64,000 nt of DNA, taken from Larimichthys crocea (Eukaryota; Chordata; Actinopteri; Sciaenidae). The position numbers were made by a program, and so were the translations under genes. The notes beneath the pieces were generated by a model. It worked only from the letters and a program-made list of their open reading frames with translations, was not told the DNA's origin and did no database searches. Of the stretch, positions 26,929 to 64,000 are shown in pieces. The stretch is taken from positions 22,915,846 to 22,979,845 of the forward strand of contig NC_040025.1 in the NCBI RefSeq assembly GCF_000972845.2. The letters run 5' to 3'. Each line of letters begins with the position of its first letter. Positions within the stretch are counted from its first letter, which is position 1.

Positions 26929-28346
26929 TTTATTAGGCTTTTCTGTCAGGGCTCGGGAGCCGGCGACTGATGACAGCGTGACCGAAGTGAGGAAGGAGGG
27001 AGGAGGAGACAACCCTTAATGTAGTGACGACACGACATCTGGTGGCAGAGACAGGTACTGCACTCTGGAAGTCCTCCACAAAAATCATCATATTTACTAT
27101 TATTTGTATATATATATATATATATATATATGGGGAGGGGGATGGCACATGGGGAGGGGGAGCCCTTCTTGACAGTGGTCAATATCTCACAAAACATTTG
27201 TATTTACCTCGCACCATCCGTTTAATAAATATTTATTATAACCTACTTATTTATATCTCACATCAATTCACATATTGGTAGCTTATTTAGCCTACATTTC
27301 ACCATCAATCTACACTGCAATTTGTAAAACATATTCACAATATACACCATCAGTTCACATATTAACAATATTTATTCACATCCCATCAATTTACACTATT
27401 ATTTGCATTACTTAATTACATCTCATACCATAAATCTACATCAAATCAATTGTATTATAAACTTTTTTTTTTACATGTCACAACATCATACCAAATATCA
27501 GCAGTCGGCAGTCATTACAATTAATTCACAACTTTCCAAATAGGACTTAGGTCTCTCTTCTGCCTTTCCTGCCTCTGTCTACATGCTATATGGTCTGCTG
27601 ACCTCTGGGTCATAACCCACTTCTTAACATGCCTGGTTGGGTTCCACATGTCTAGTGGTGGACCCACTATAAACATCAAACAAGACAGATTGCCTAAGCC
27701 TCCATTCACAGAGCTATTTACACCTTTCATCATGTGTCCTGAAGTAGGCTACCTCTACCTGTCCATGTGAATAGTCAACAACCCTGCAGAAACTCATTTC
27801 ACATTTGCAGAAATACTGTGGCAAGCTCTTGTGGAAGCATGCAGTGAGAGACATTTTTTTATTTCACAACTCAGGTAGTGCCACCATCCACAAATTTCAT
27901 TTTTTTGGTGGTCTAAGCCTTTACAAATGAATCACATTGAATTTATGGATCCATTGTTGATTTACAGTTTGAAAGTGAGCATAGCATAAGATGGTTCATC
28001 CAGGAACGGTATGATATTAAGTTTCTAAATATTCAAATAAGTGATGCTCTCCTGACTTTCCCGCCTGCCATCAACCGTTTGTTTTTAGATCTATGGACGA
28101 TGCAAGGCGGTATATATATTTTTTTTAATTTAATATTATTTCTAGTGGAGTGATGATTAGTTAGTGAGCAGTGTCTATTTTTTCATGTTTATAATCAAAA
28201 CAAGTTGAAGTGAACAGAGCAGTCCTGTCTACAGTAATAATCAAATGTAAACTGATCGCCCTCCTCAGGCACGGACTGATAATCTGGCGTCGAGGTGAGG
28301 AAGCGGAGCTGAGCTCCGCAGGGCTCTGGCCCAATTTAATCTCTAG
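26929..28346. other. prelid3b upstream region; simple and degenerate repeats
   Basis: The first ~100 bp are the GC-richer prelid3b 5' flank. A TA repeat follows at 27107-27131. From about 27190 to 27500 there is AT-rich sequence with recurring words such as TTCACAT and ATCAATNNACA, which looks like a decayed tandem repeat. No gene is recognised up to the tRNA cassettes. Confidence 0.55.
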
Positions 28347-28392
28347 TTGCACCTGTGACAACTCGTCTCGACCACAATTTAGCTGCTTCCAG

Positions 28393-28465
28393 GCCTCGTT
28401 GGCGCAGTAGGCAGCGCGTCAGTCTCATAATCTGAAGGTCGTGAGTTCGAGCCTCACACGGGGCA
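28393..28465 (+). tRNA. tRNA-Met (CAT), cassette copy 1
   Basis: This 73-nt tRNA folds completely: acceptor GCCTCGT pairs with ACGGGGC, the anticodon CAT is at 28426-28428, and the T-arm is GTGAG TTCGAGC CTCAC, giving a good B box. A TTTT Pol III terminator follows at 28470-28473. It matches vertebrate elongator tRNA-Met. Cassette copies 2 and 3 are identical over the tRNA. Confidence 0.95.
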
Positions 28466-28772
28466 GGTGTTTTAAAGCCAGACGCCACCCCAACACACTG
28501 GGCCAGACACATGCTCCATAATGTTCACTGTGGCTAGGTTTGAATGAAAATCAAGAACATCAAACAGAAGCCTTACATCTGGCAGTTTCCTGTGACAATG
28601 TATTGCCTCACATCAATATGGAATAGTGGAGACACAAAGTGTCAAAGCTTTACTAACTCTATAGTGTAAGAGGGTCAAAGTTTTCTTTCTATGTAACTAG
28701 TTTGAAACATGACAAATACACCATCATTCATTCAGTCTTGTTCAGAATTGGTTATGGATCTATGATAGCCCT

Positions 28773-29596
28773 CAGGGGCGTCACAGCGCTTTAAAAAGTG
28801 GGGGTGTTCTAGGGGTGGCACATGAGCGAAATTATCTGCATTGATTATCGGGAAAATTAACCATATATATGTATAACTAGAAATAATTAAAATGCTCTGA
28901 CCACTCAATCAACTTTGGCAAGTTATGGCTAACAGCTGAAGGCCTGTTGCCAGCCTGGCAACAAAAAGTGGAAGAAACATTTACTTGCTACTTGCTTACT
29001 TGCTATCACTGGTGATGGTAGTTTGGATTTCCCTCCTCTCACTACAACTCCACTTACTTGACACTTTGACTTGAAAAATGAGTCAGTGGTCTGCTGTCTC
29101 TTCCTTTTAGACATGGTCTGATCATCAGACTTAGAAGTAGATGTGTGCAAATTAGCAAACCTTCTGTCAGTTACCATTAACTTGACTCGATGCTAAGTTT
29201 GTTTGCCACCTGGCTTGGTTAATATTGACTTAAATGTCACAAAGCAAGACATAGTTTTGTTAGTTACCGACAAAATTCCTCATTACTTACTAGTCAGATG
29301 ACTGTTACAGCCTCTGCTCGCTGTCTGCTTCGTAATAAAGAAATGCAGATAGAGCTCTGAAAAAATGTTTATTTTTTTATTTTTCGCGCGGCGGACCTGG
29401 TGGGTTTGGTCAAATGGCTGTGATTGGCTGGATGGCCGGATGGATCTAACTGACGTGCGCTCCGTTTCAGTATGCTGGTGGACCGCGAGGACGGGTAAAT
29501 GGTTTATATCTCAGAAAAAGTGTGGGGGATGAAATCGTCTTTTTGTAAAAGTGGGGGTGTCGCACCCCCCCATCCCCCACGGGTGCGACGCCCGTG
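28773..29596 (-). mobile_element. Non-autonomous hAT transposon 1 (824 bp)
   Basis: The insert is flanked by the exact 8-bp duplication ATAGCCCT (28765-28772 and 29597-29604). Its ends are imperfect terminal inverted repeats: CAGGGGCGTC on the left, and CACGGGCGTC on the right when reverse-complemented. Eight-bp target duplications and CAGGGG ends are typical of hAT elements. On the minus strand at 29114-28929 there is a fragment starting MSKRKRQQTTDSFFKSK, like the N-terminus of hAT-type transposases. The rest of the transposase is missing, so the element cannot move on its own. Confidence 0.88.
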
Positions 29597-29642
29597 ATAG
29601 CCCTACAGCTGCCCCATGGCACACCAGATAGGTGATTGTAAG

Positions 29643-30095
29643 CAGGGGCGCAGATAGTGGGTGTGTCAGGTGTGTCATGACACACCCACTTTTGAATGAC
29701 CGTAGATCCGTCCCACCCACTTTTATGTAGCTTAACGTTTTGGTTTTTTTTTGTTTGTTTTTTTAAACTTTGTCTTCTTCAAATCTTCTGATTCAAGCAT
29801 CACGAGGAAACCAAAATATGAATTAACATAATATTTGGTTTACTGAGGTGTGTGCTGATGTGCATGCGTTGTGTGTAACAACGCGTACGCATCAAGCAAG
29901 TGACTCGTTTGGACTGTGCAGCAAAGAGTGTGGAGTCGTCGTCGACTTTGGTTGCCACGGTTACCAACTGATCACTTGGACAGCTAGCTGCACGTTCAGC
30001 ACGGCATGGCATGATGAGAAGGACAACAAAAAAGCAAAAGGGGCATTGGGGGCAGCTTCGTCCCCCCCAGTTTCTCAAACCTATCTGCGCGCATG
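29643..30095. mobile_element. Non-autonomous hAT transposon 2 (453 bp)
   Basis: The insert is flanked by the exact 8-bp duplication ATTGTAAG (29635-29642 and 30096-30103). Termini are CAGGGGCGCAGATAG and, reverse-complemented, CATGCGCGCAGATAG. No transposase is encoded. It sits only 38 bp from transposon 1, in the same tRNA cassette. Confidence 0.88.
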
Positions 30096-30165
30096 ATTGT
30101 AAGACAAGTTACACCATGGTTGCACTTGTGACAACTCGTCTCGACCACAATTTAGATACTTCCAG

Positions 30166-30238
30166 GCCTCGTTGGCGCAGTAGGCAGCGCGTCAGTCTCA
30201 TAATCTGAAGGTCGTGAGTTCGAGCCTCACACGGGGCA
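30166..30238 (+). tRNA. tRNA-Met (CAT), cassette copy 2
   Basis: Identical over all 73 nt to the tRNA at 28393-28465, with the same Pol III T-run downstream. Confidence 0.95.
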
Positions 30239-30663
30239 GGTGTTTTAAAGTCAGACGCCACCCCAACACACTGGGCCAGACACATGCTCCATAATGTTCA
30301 CTGTGGCTAGGTTTGAATGAAAATCAAGAACATACATGTGATGCCAATGATCAAACAGAAGCCTTACATCTGGCAGTTTCCTGTGACAATGTATCGCCTC
30401 ACATTAATATGGAATAGTGGACACACAAACTGTCAAAGCTTTACTAACTCTATAGTGTAAGAGGGTCAAAGTTTTCTTTCTATGTAACTAGTTTGAAACA
30501 TGACCAATACAACATCATTCATTCAGTCTTGTTCATAATTGGTTGTGGATCTATGATAGCCCTACAGCTGCCCCATGGCACACCAGATAGGTGATTGTAA
30601 GAGAAGTTACGCCATGGTTGCACCTGTGACAACTCGTCTCGACCACAATTTAGATGCTTCCAG

Positions 30664-30736
30664 GCCTCGTTGGCGCAGTAGGCAGCGCGTCAGTCTCATA
30701 ATCTGAAGGTCGTGAGTTCGAGCCTCACACGGGGCA
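30664..30736 (+). tRNA. tRNA-Met (CAT), cassette copy 3
   Basis: Identical over all 73 nt to the other two tRNA copies although its 3' flank has diverged, which suggests selection on or conversion of the tRNA itself. Confidence 0.95.
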
Positions 30737-31082
30737 GGTGTTTTAAAGTCAGATGGCACCACAACACAATGGGCCAAACACATGGTCCATAACGTTCACC
30801 ATAGGCTAGATTTGCACGAAAAGCAAAAACATACACATGATGCCGTTAATCAAACAGAAGCCCTACATCAGGCAGTTTCCTGTGACAATGTATCGCCTCA
30901 CATCAATATCACTGTCAAAACTCTATGGTATAAGAAGCTCAAAGCTTTCTTTCTACGTAACTAATTTGAAACATGACCAATACACCACCATTCATTCATC
31001 TATGATAGCCCTACAACTGCTCCTAGGCACACCAGATAGGCGATTGTAAGACAAGTTAGTCCATCATGTGTGATAGAAGAGT

Positions 31083-31553
31083 TTCAGCCAAAATGAAAGG
31101 AAAAGGTGTACAAAACTGTGGTGAGACCAGCGATGTTGTTTGGTATAGAGACAGTGCCACTGTGGAAAAGACAGGAGGCAGAGCTGGAGGTAGCAGAGAT
31201 GAAAATGCAGAGGTTCTCTTTGGGAGTGACCAAGATGGATAGGATCAGGAATGAGTACATGAGAGGGACAGCACATGTTAGAGGTTTTAGAGATAAAGTC
31301 AGAGAGGCCAGACTGCGATGGTTCGGACATGTCCAGAGGAGAGATAGTGAATATATTGGTAGAAGGATACTGAGTTTTGAACTGCCAGAGAGGAGGCCTA
31401 GAGGAAGACCAAAGAGGAGGTTTATGGATGCAGTGAAAGAGGACATGAAGGTAGTTGGTGTGAGAGAAGAGGATGCAGAAGACAGGGTTAGATGGAGGCA
31501 AGTGATTCGCTGTGGCGACCCCTGAAGGGAAAAGCCGAAAGGAGAAGAAGAAG
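31083..31553 (+). mobile_element. 5'-truncated LINE, RTE-like 3' end
   Basis: An open frame at 31106-31525 encodes about 139 residues of a reverse-transcriptase C-terminus. Motifs include VRPAMLFGIETVPLWKRQE, RLRWFGHVQRR, RPRGRPKRRFMD and the terminal VRWRQVIRCGDP. The DNA ends in a GAAG-rich simple tail (GGAGAAGAAGAAG), as in fish RTE/Expander-type elements. The reverse-transcriptase catalytic core is absent, so this is a dead 5'-truncated copy. The family name is by resemblance only. Confidence 0.8.
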
Positions 31554-32640
31554 ATTGATTTATGTCATGTTCTCATTGCTGGTGAAATGTGATACTGTCA
31601 TGTATTGTTTGTATGATATTTTATACTTCTTTCAGGGGCAAATATTTAACTTTTACCTCATTACATCTATTTAAAAAGACATTGTTACTATTTACTTGTT
31701 ATTGTTATGACATGTTTGCTTGATCACATTTTGGTTGTGATCTCTGAGATCTATGCAACTCTGTCCTACATTAAAACTTACAGTACTTCGTAATTATAAT
31801 AACAAAACGTGAGCTATTATCATTATTATTATAATCATGCAGGAGTAAGAATAAAATATGATTACATACCTTTCATAGATATTTACATATTCTCCAACAA
31901 ATTCAGCCAATGCAAATAATAAAAATTTGATATTTCATTTAAAACATCAGCGGGCAAGTACAACATTAAAAAGTTTTTGTATTTCAGTTTGTGGAGTGAG
32001 GCTGTGGGACAGACTGAGTGTCCAAGCATGATCCAGTTTAAAAAGTGGTACAAACACATGGTTTTCATTCTTTAACAATCAAAACAATGTTTTCATAAAT
32101 AATTTCTTTCTTTGTCATAAATGATTTGTTTAATTAATCTATTTATTTTCTATTTTATTTTTTTATGTAAATATATATGTCTGGGGAGAAAGATTGTTAA
32201 TTGTGTAGTAGAGAAGGGGTAGGTTTAAATAAGCATATGATTCATCCTGATCCTTTTTGCACATGTTGGGTTCACATTGTTATTGTTGTTGTTTCGACTA
32301 TTCTTATTGAATTTAATCTTCAGGACTAGGTATTGTAACTGCAGACCTGTTGGTGGAACCTTTAATGCGTCAGTAAAAACCTGTACATAACCTGTATGGT
32401 GATGCAGTAACATCATACCATTCATCAAACCAACAAACCAGTCAGATAAATGTCTACAGAACATTATAATCAATAAACTCATTAAAATCACTCAAACAGA
32501 CGTTGATATCGTTACACTTCCGCTTCATTTGACCTTGTAATTAATTAATTAAACTGATTAAATCAAATTAAAGAAGGGACTTATATGGGGGGGAGGGACA
32601 AATGACCGTCATAGCTGTCAATCATGATCAAGCACTGTTC
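31554..32640. other. Intergenic, LINE to atp5f1e
   Basis: AT-rich DNA; no exon, RNA gene or clear repeat recognised. Confidence 0.6.
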
Positions 32641-32641
32641 T

Positions 32642-32682
32642 TATTGGATGGGGAAAAGACCAGCGTCTGTCGTGTGACGTCA
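32642..32682 (+). promoter_or_regulatory. atp5f1e: Probable atp5f1e promoter: inverted CCAAT and CRE
   Basis: ATTGG (inverted CCAAT) lies near 32643-32647. A perfect palindromic cAMP-response element TGACGTCA lies at 32675-32682, 45 bp before the start codon. The spacing suits a TATA-less housekeeping promoter. Function is inferred. Confidence 0.5.
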
Positions 32683-32727
32683 TCACGCACATATACGACC
32701 TGTCCTTGAAGCCACAACACAGGCAAG

Positions 32728-34335
32728 ATGGTCGCATACTGGAGACAGGCAGGCCTCAGGTAAAGAAAACTGATCATAACACGTGAAACTGCAGAGTTAG
32801 GTGATTGTTTAATGTCGACAGCGGTAGTTTAATGATGTTTCTTTTTATAGCCGCACACTTTCACTAAGAGTCTGCCGTTGTTTCGTGTCTTAAGCCCTAC
32901 ACTAGCTTCAGCTAGCCTTTAACATGCGGCGCTAACGTTGAGCTAATAACCTTCCCACGTTTCTTGTTGATGCATCGTCGTTTGTTACTGAAGGAGCAGT
33001 GCAGTCTGTCTCTCCCAGTGTTTGCTTGCCCTTTAGCATGCGGCTAACGAGTGTGTCCTCTCTGCAGCTACATCCGCTTCTCCGCTATCTGCGCCAGCGC
33101 GGTGCGCGCTGCGCTGAAGCCGCAGTTCAAGACCGAAGCACTGAAGGCCGCAGAGGCCCACGTCAAAGTCCTCAAACCCAAAACAGCAGCAGCATGTAAG
33201 TTCATCACATGTTCAGTATGACACCGAAAGGTAAAGGCGTTCACGTGTTTGCACATAATCTCCTTCATTACGGCCTCTGACGGTCTGTGCGCTTCAAGGA
33301 GGCGGCTGTGACATTGACTGTGACACTGTGCAGCTTTTCATTTCAAGTGTTTAAAGGATTTCTTTTACTATTAGGTCCTGCAGCCTCAATTTGACACAAA
33401 TAAAATGTCCTGAAGAATGATCAGTTACATTTATATGTAGTGTCAAGAGTGTATTATGCTAAATTCACCTTCACACAGTGCTACATTGTTTTATTAGTTT
33501 GTTATTGCTGATGCACCAACGCTCAAACATCGTCGTATTTAGTCAAAGCGCAGCTCATTTTTTAATTTTTAACCTAATTATATAGTGTTGAGTCTAGTAA
33601 GTTAATGCCTCATTTGAGTTTTCTGGAGCCATAACCTGTTTGTGTGGAAAAATCTTAATCTGCAAAGTAATTAGTACATTGGAGGTTTTGATTTTAATTA
33701 AACCGTACACCACACTCGCAGCAGTCTTTGGATCATGGTTACCTGTCCCTGGTCTGCACAGAGGTCATTGTTTTAATGGTAGTCTAGATCAAGAGTTCCT
33801 ATATACTCTCTAAAACTGCTGCAGTTAGTTATTGAGCAGCCTCTCTCAATATTTCTGAGCCAAAGGACTCAGCAGTGTGTCGGATATCTACAATTTCTGG
33901 ATGTGAAATGTTTTTTAGCAGTTTGGAGCATGAGCCAAATTAAGGAGCTCGTGAAATTCTGCAAACCTCCACTGTTTCTGTGTTGGTTGCTGTTTTTAAA
34001 AAAAGGCACCTTGGGACTTTTCTCATTGCACATTTTCTGTATGTGATGGTGACATGACCAAGGACATGTGAAAGTTGCTACAGTTCTCTGTATTTCCTCC
34101 ACTGCTTTTTCAAGTGTATCCAATGTTCTGCCCTGTTCATTGCCATTACCAGGGAAGTAATGTTTTATGATGTTGCACCACTTTTTTTTTTTTGTCATTT
34201 TGAGGTGAAAGTTTACTGACTAATTCTAAACCTCCATCCAGATACAAAGTATTATTCTCTGTCTGGGATGTGAAATCATGTTTTTATGAGAATATTTTCA
34301 GTGATGTTTCTATCCTCTGTTTTTCTCCTCCAGGA
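32728..34335 (+). CDS. atp5f1e: ATP synthase F1 subunit epsilon, mitochondrial
   Basis: This is the small epsilon subunit of the F1 central stalk, which binds gamma and delta in the mitochondrial matrix. Coding exons: 32728-32759 (32 nt), 33068-33195 (128 nt) and 34334-34335 (the last two bases of the stop). The protein has 53 aa; human has 51. It begins [20 protein letters not shown], which is nearly invariant in vertebrates, and ends lysine- and alanine-rich. As in other species there is no cleavable presequence in view. The stop codon TGA is split T|GA by intron 2. The gene is head-to-head with prelid3b (about 5.8 kb apart, with the tRNA cassettes between) and tail-to-tail with the Piezo gene. 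Confidence 0.95.
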
Positions 34336-34495
34336 TGTGAGACCGTGATGTAGATATTTTTTCCCTGAGTTGTGGGGTCCTGTTCTGTCCTGCACACCGA
34401 GGAGAAGAGAAAAAGATGGATGATATCAAGATGACCTGTTAGAGATTGGGGACCTGAATGAAATGTTTTCCTCTTCATTTGTAATTTAAAATTGT

Positions 34496-34501
34496 ATTAA
34501 A
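34496..34501 (+). other. atp5f1e: Candidate poly(A) signal of atp5f1e
   Basis: ATTAAA lies about 160 bp after the split stop codon and gives a short 3'UTR. Confidence 0.6.
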
Positions 34502-34604
34502 GATGGATATCGGAAATACATTTTGTTTCCTTGTATTCTTGCCTTGTTGGTAAACAGCACTACAGACTAAGACATTGAAACATTTTTGTCTGTAACAACA
34601 TTTT

Positions 34605-34610
34605 TTTATT
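34605..34610 (-). other. Possible poly(A) signal of the Piezo gene
   Basis: On the minus strand this reads AATAAA, about 0.93 kb beyond the Piezo stop. Other AT-rich sites exist between 34.6 and 35.5 kb, so the end is not fixed. If used, the 3' ends of atp5f1e and Piezo lie about 100 bp apart. Confidence 0.35.
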
Positions 34611-35538
34611 TTGCTATAAATAAATCAGTGCATGTCTACATGGTCATAAACAGAAACATGGTATTTACAGAGGTATGTGTGTGTTGATCCATGAGTATAT
34701 TAATCATTGAAATGTAATTTTTCCAGTCAGAATCTAAGTCGGGAAATAGGATGTCCTGTATACACAAGTTAAAATCTGAATCCAAATTTATTAGAAATGC
34801 ATGCATTGCTTAGTGGGCTTAAAATTAAACTACAGCAAACAACTGGCAGGACCTCTTTTTGTTCTAATGCAGTTCAGATTAATTAATGATGGGGTTTAGT
34901 GCCTCCTAAATTATTCTAAAATTGATTGATTTTCCTCCAGAGGGAAGATTCAGATTGTTACAGCAGCGTAAGGTCAGCATAAGTATAGATAGAGAAACCT
35001 AAAGGCAAATAAATGTGTATAAAATAAGAATAGAATTAAAAAATAAAAGTAATTCAGGAGTAATTAGACAAAATATGAAAGCAGAGGTGCATGTGCATAC
35101 AGTACCCACAACTAGTGTTGTACCTATACAAACTACAATGCAATACCATCTCAAGCAAACTTATTTTGTCATTATGAATACATGTTAATAGTATCATGAA
35201 AACCACTTGATCCATGTTTATATAAGCACTGATCTGCTTTAGGAAAAATTCTCCATGATTGTCAAAGGTAAAGATTAGTAGCATAGTCAGAGAAGGACTT
35301 AAAATCTTGCTCAGGGGCACTTCAGCAAGATTCTTAATTACAGCTGGATTATTATTTTAGTTCCCCCTGCTGCTCAATTAGCCACAAACCCAATTTAACT
35401 GCACTTATGTTGAATTAAAAATATAATGAACCCAATTTTATTTGCTCTAATACATCTGTTTGGAGTGATGTGAGTTCAGTGTGGACACATCCACAGGTAG
35501 CGCTTCATCCTCGACGTCCGGTATGAACACACTAAACC
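34611..35538 (-). other. Presumed Piezo 3'UTR
   Basis: No coding exon on either strand. This AT-rich stretch between the Piezo stop codon and the atp5f1e end is best read as 3'UTR plus a short intergenic spacer. Confidence 0.5.
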
Positions 35539-63105
<27,567 letters not shown>

Positions 63106-64000
63106 GTCTCCTCTGTGTTGGAAACCCCCTCTCTCTTATATACCGTCACCTTCTAGATGTCCGCACAAATAAGTAAAATGTCTTAGCAGTGTGGAGGATA
63201 ACTCCTGCTCACACATTTCTCAGAAGAAAATGTTTGCAGCCTCAGACAAAGCATCTTCCAATACAATAGCGACAATACAAGAAATATAGTTTAAGTCCAA
63301 CACAGTCAAACTATAAAAAGACAGAAATGGTGTCAGTCCCGTGTCAAGCAGCTCTGTGAGGAAAATTCACAAGAGTCGAGAATCTTGATTTAAAATTGTG
63401 TGAAGACGATGACTCCCTCTGCTCTTTGCTTGTGTCTCTGTCACACCCTCCTTTCCCTCCCTCACCTCTTTCTCTCTCTCAGACATAATGGGTCTCTGTT
63501 ACTGTGCTCACACTGAGGCTAATCTCACTCAGGAGAATATCCACTATCATTACATGCCTCAAAAATATGCATCCATTAATACATAAAACTAAGGCAACAA
63601 ACAGTAACAACAGAAATATTGACTTTTAACACAAAATATATAACAGTTTTGACTGGGATTGTGCTTATAAGTATTTTTTGAAAGAAATGTATGTATCTGC
63701 ATGTGCATGCAGGCATATTTGCCTTCATTCATGCATTATGTTGCAACCACAGTCTAATTTCTTTATTTCTGAAGCCCAGACAGATACTCATACAGCACTG
63801 TGTTTGTCTCTGCACAGCCGCGTCAGGCTGGCTCATCATATTTGCCCTGTGGGGTGAAGGGAAGTGTATCTAATATTCATGGCTGTGAGGCCATTAAGAG
63901 CTGGTGTGACTACAGAGGAATGATCGAAGCGAGGACTTAGACTAGCAAAAACATTAACTTCTACTCCTAAAAATATTAGTGAGAAACTGCACCATCCTCT
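63106..64000. other. Piezo 5' flank
   Basis: This is 5'UTR and upstream DNA of the Piezo gene. A TATATAAG on the minus strand at 63142-63135 lies only 30 bp from the start codon. CT-rich sequence lies near 63440-63480. No further gene is recognised to the window end. Confidence 0.5.

Larger units (their letters stand above)
28347..31070 (+). repeat. Three tandem tRNA-Met cassettes
   Basis: A unit of about 450-500 bp (TTGCACCTGTGACAACTCGT, tRNA-Met, then downstream sequence to GATTGTAAGACAAGTTA) occurs three times: from about 28347, about 30115 and about 30610. Copy 1 is enlarged by two hAT insertions (28773-29596 and 29643-30095). Copy 2 is uninterrupted. Copy 3 is the most diverged in its flank, with an internal deletion and several substitutions, and runs out at about 31065 next to a LINE fragment. 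Confidence 0.9.

Noticed and set aside
27190..27500. CRISPR-like spaced repeat in AT-rich DNA
   Set aside because: The words are degenerate and irregularly spaced, and the genome is vertebrate; simple decayed repeat.
31064..31501. Minus-strand ORFs of 145 and 120 aa
   Set aside because: They are shadows of the plus-strand LINE reverse-transcriptase frame.
63135..63142. TATATAAG as the Piezo TATA box
   Set aside because: At 30 bp from the ATG it would leave almost no 5'UTR. A start further upstream or a non-coding exon is more likely.

Overview
This is nuclear DNA of a vertebrate, almost certainly a teleost fish and probably a percomorph. Genes are split by short GT-AG introns, the proteins are clear vertebrate orthologues, and the intergenic DNA is AT-rich with CA/CT microsatellites, hAT elements, an RTE-like LINE fragment and short interspersed repeats of fish type. 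There are no operons, CRISPR arrays or prokaryotic signals.

Layout from left to right. (1) slc32a1 (vesicular GABA/glycine transporter, VIAAT), plus strand, two exons, complete at 522 codons. (2) A BPI/LBP-family innate immunity gene, plus strand, 5579-19859, about 472 aa from 15 exons. It is interrupted inside intron 7 by a roughly 6.2 kb inverted copy of the gene's own middle part, with a 10-N gap and a second direct copy of exon 7. I read this mainly as an assembly or haplotype artefact, although a real inverted duplication is not excluded. (3) prelid3b (slmo2), minus strand, six exons, 193 aa, with a long 3'UTR. (4) A tRNA-Met cassette present three times (28.35-31.07 kb), the first copy carrying two non-autonomous hAT insertions with exact 8-bp target duplications, followed by a truncated LINE. 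(5) atp5f1e (ATP synthase epsilon), plus strand, three exons, with the stop codon split by the last intron. (6) A complete Piezo mechanosensitive channel gene, minus strand, 63105 to 35539, for which I could follow 56 coding exons (about 2,757 aa). It ends tail-to-tail with atp5f1e.

The genes are not a functional pathway. They are neighbours with unrelated jobs: inhibitory transmitter loading, LPS binding, mitochondrial lipid transfer, mitochondrial ATP synthesis and mechanosensation. From general knowledge, BPI/LBP and SLC32A1 lie together on human 20q11, and PRELID3B and ATP5F1E lie together on 20q13, so most of the window matches human chromosome 20. The Piezo gene does not.

I found no convincing new biological system. 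The most noteworthy items are the inverted bpi segment, the two datable hAT insertions in the tRNA cassette, two near-perfect intronic palindromes, the split stop codon of atp5f1e and one unresolved exon junction in the Piezo gene. Exon borders were set by eye from splice consensus, reading frame and family similarity; no alignment or gene finder was run.
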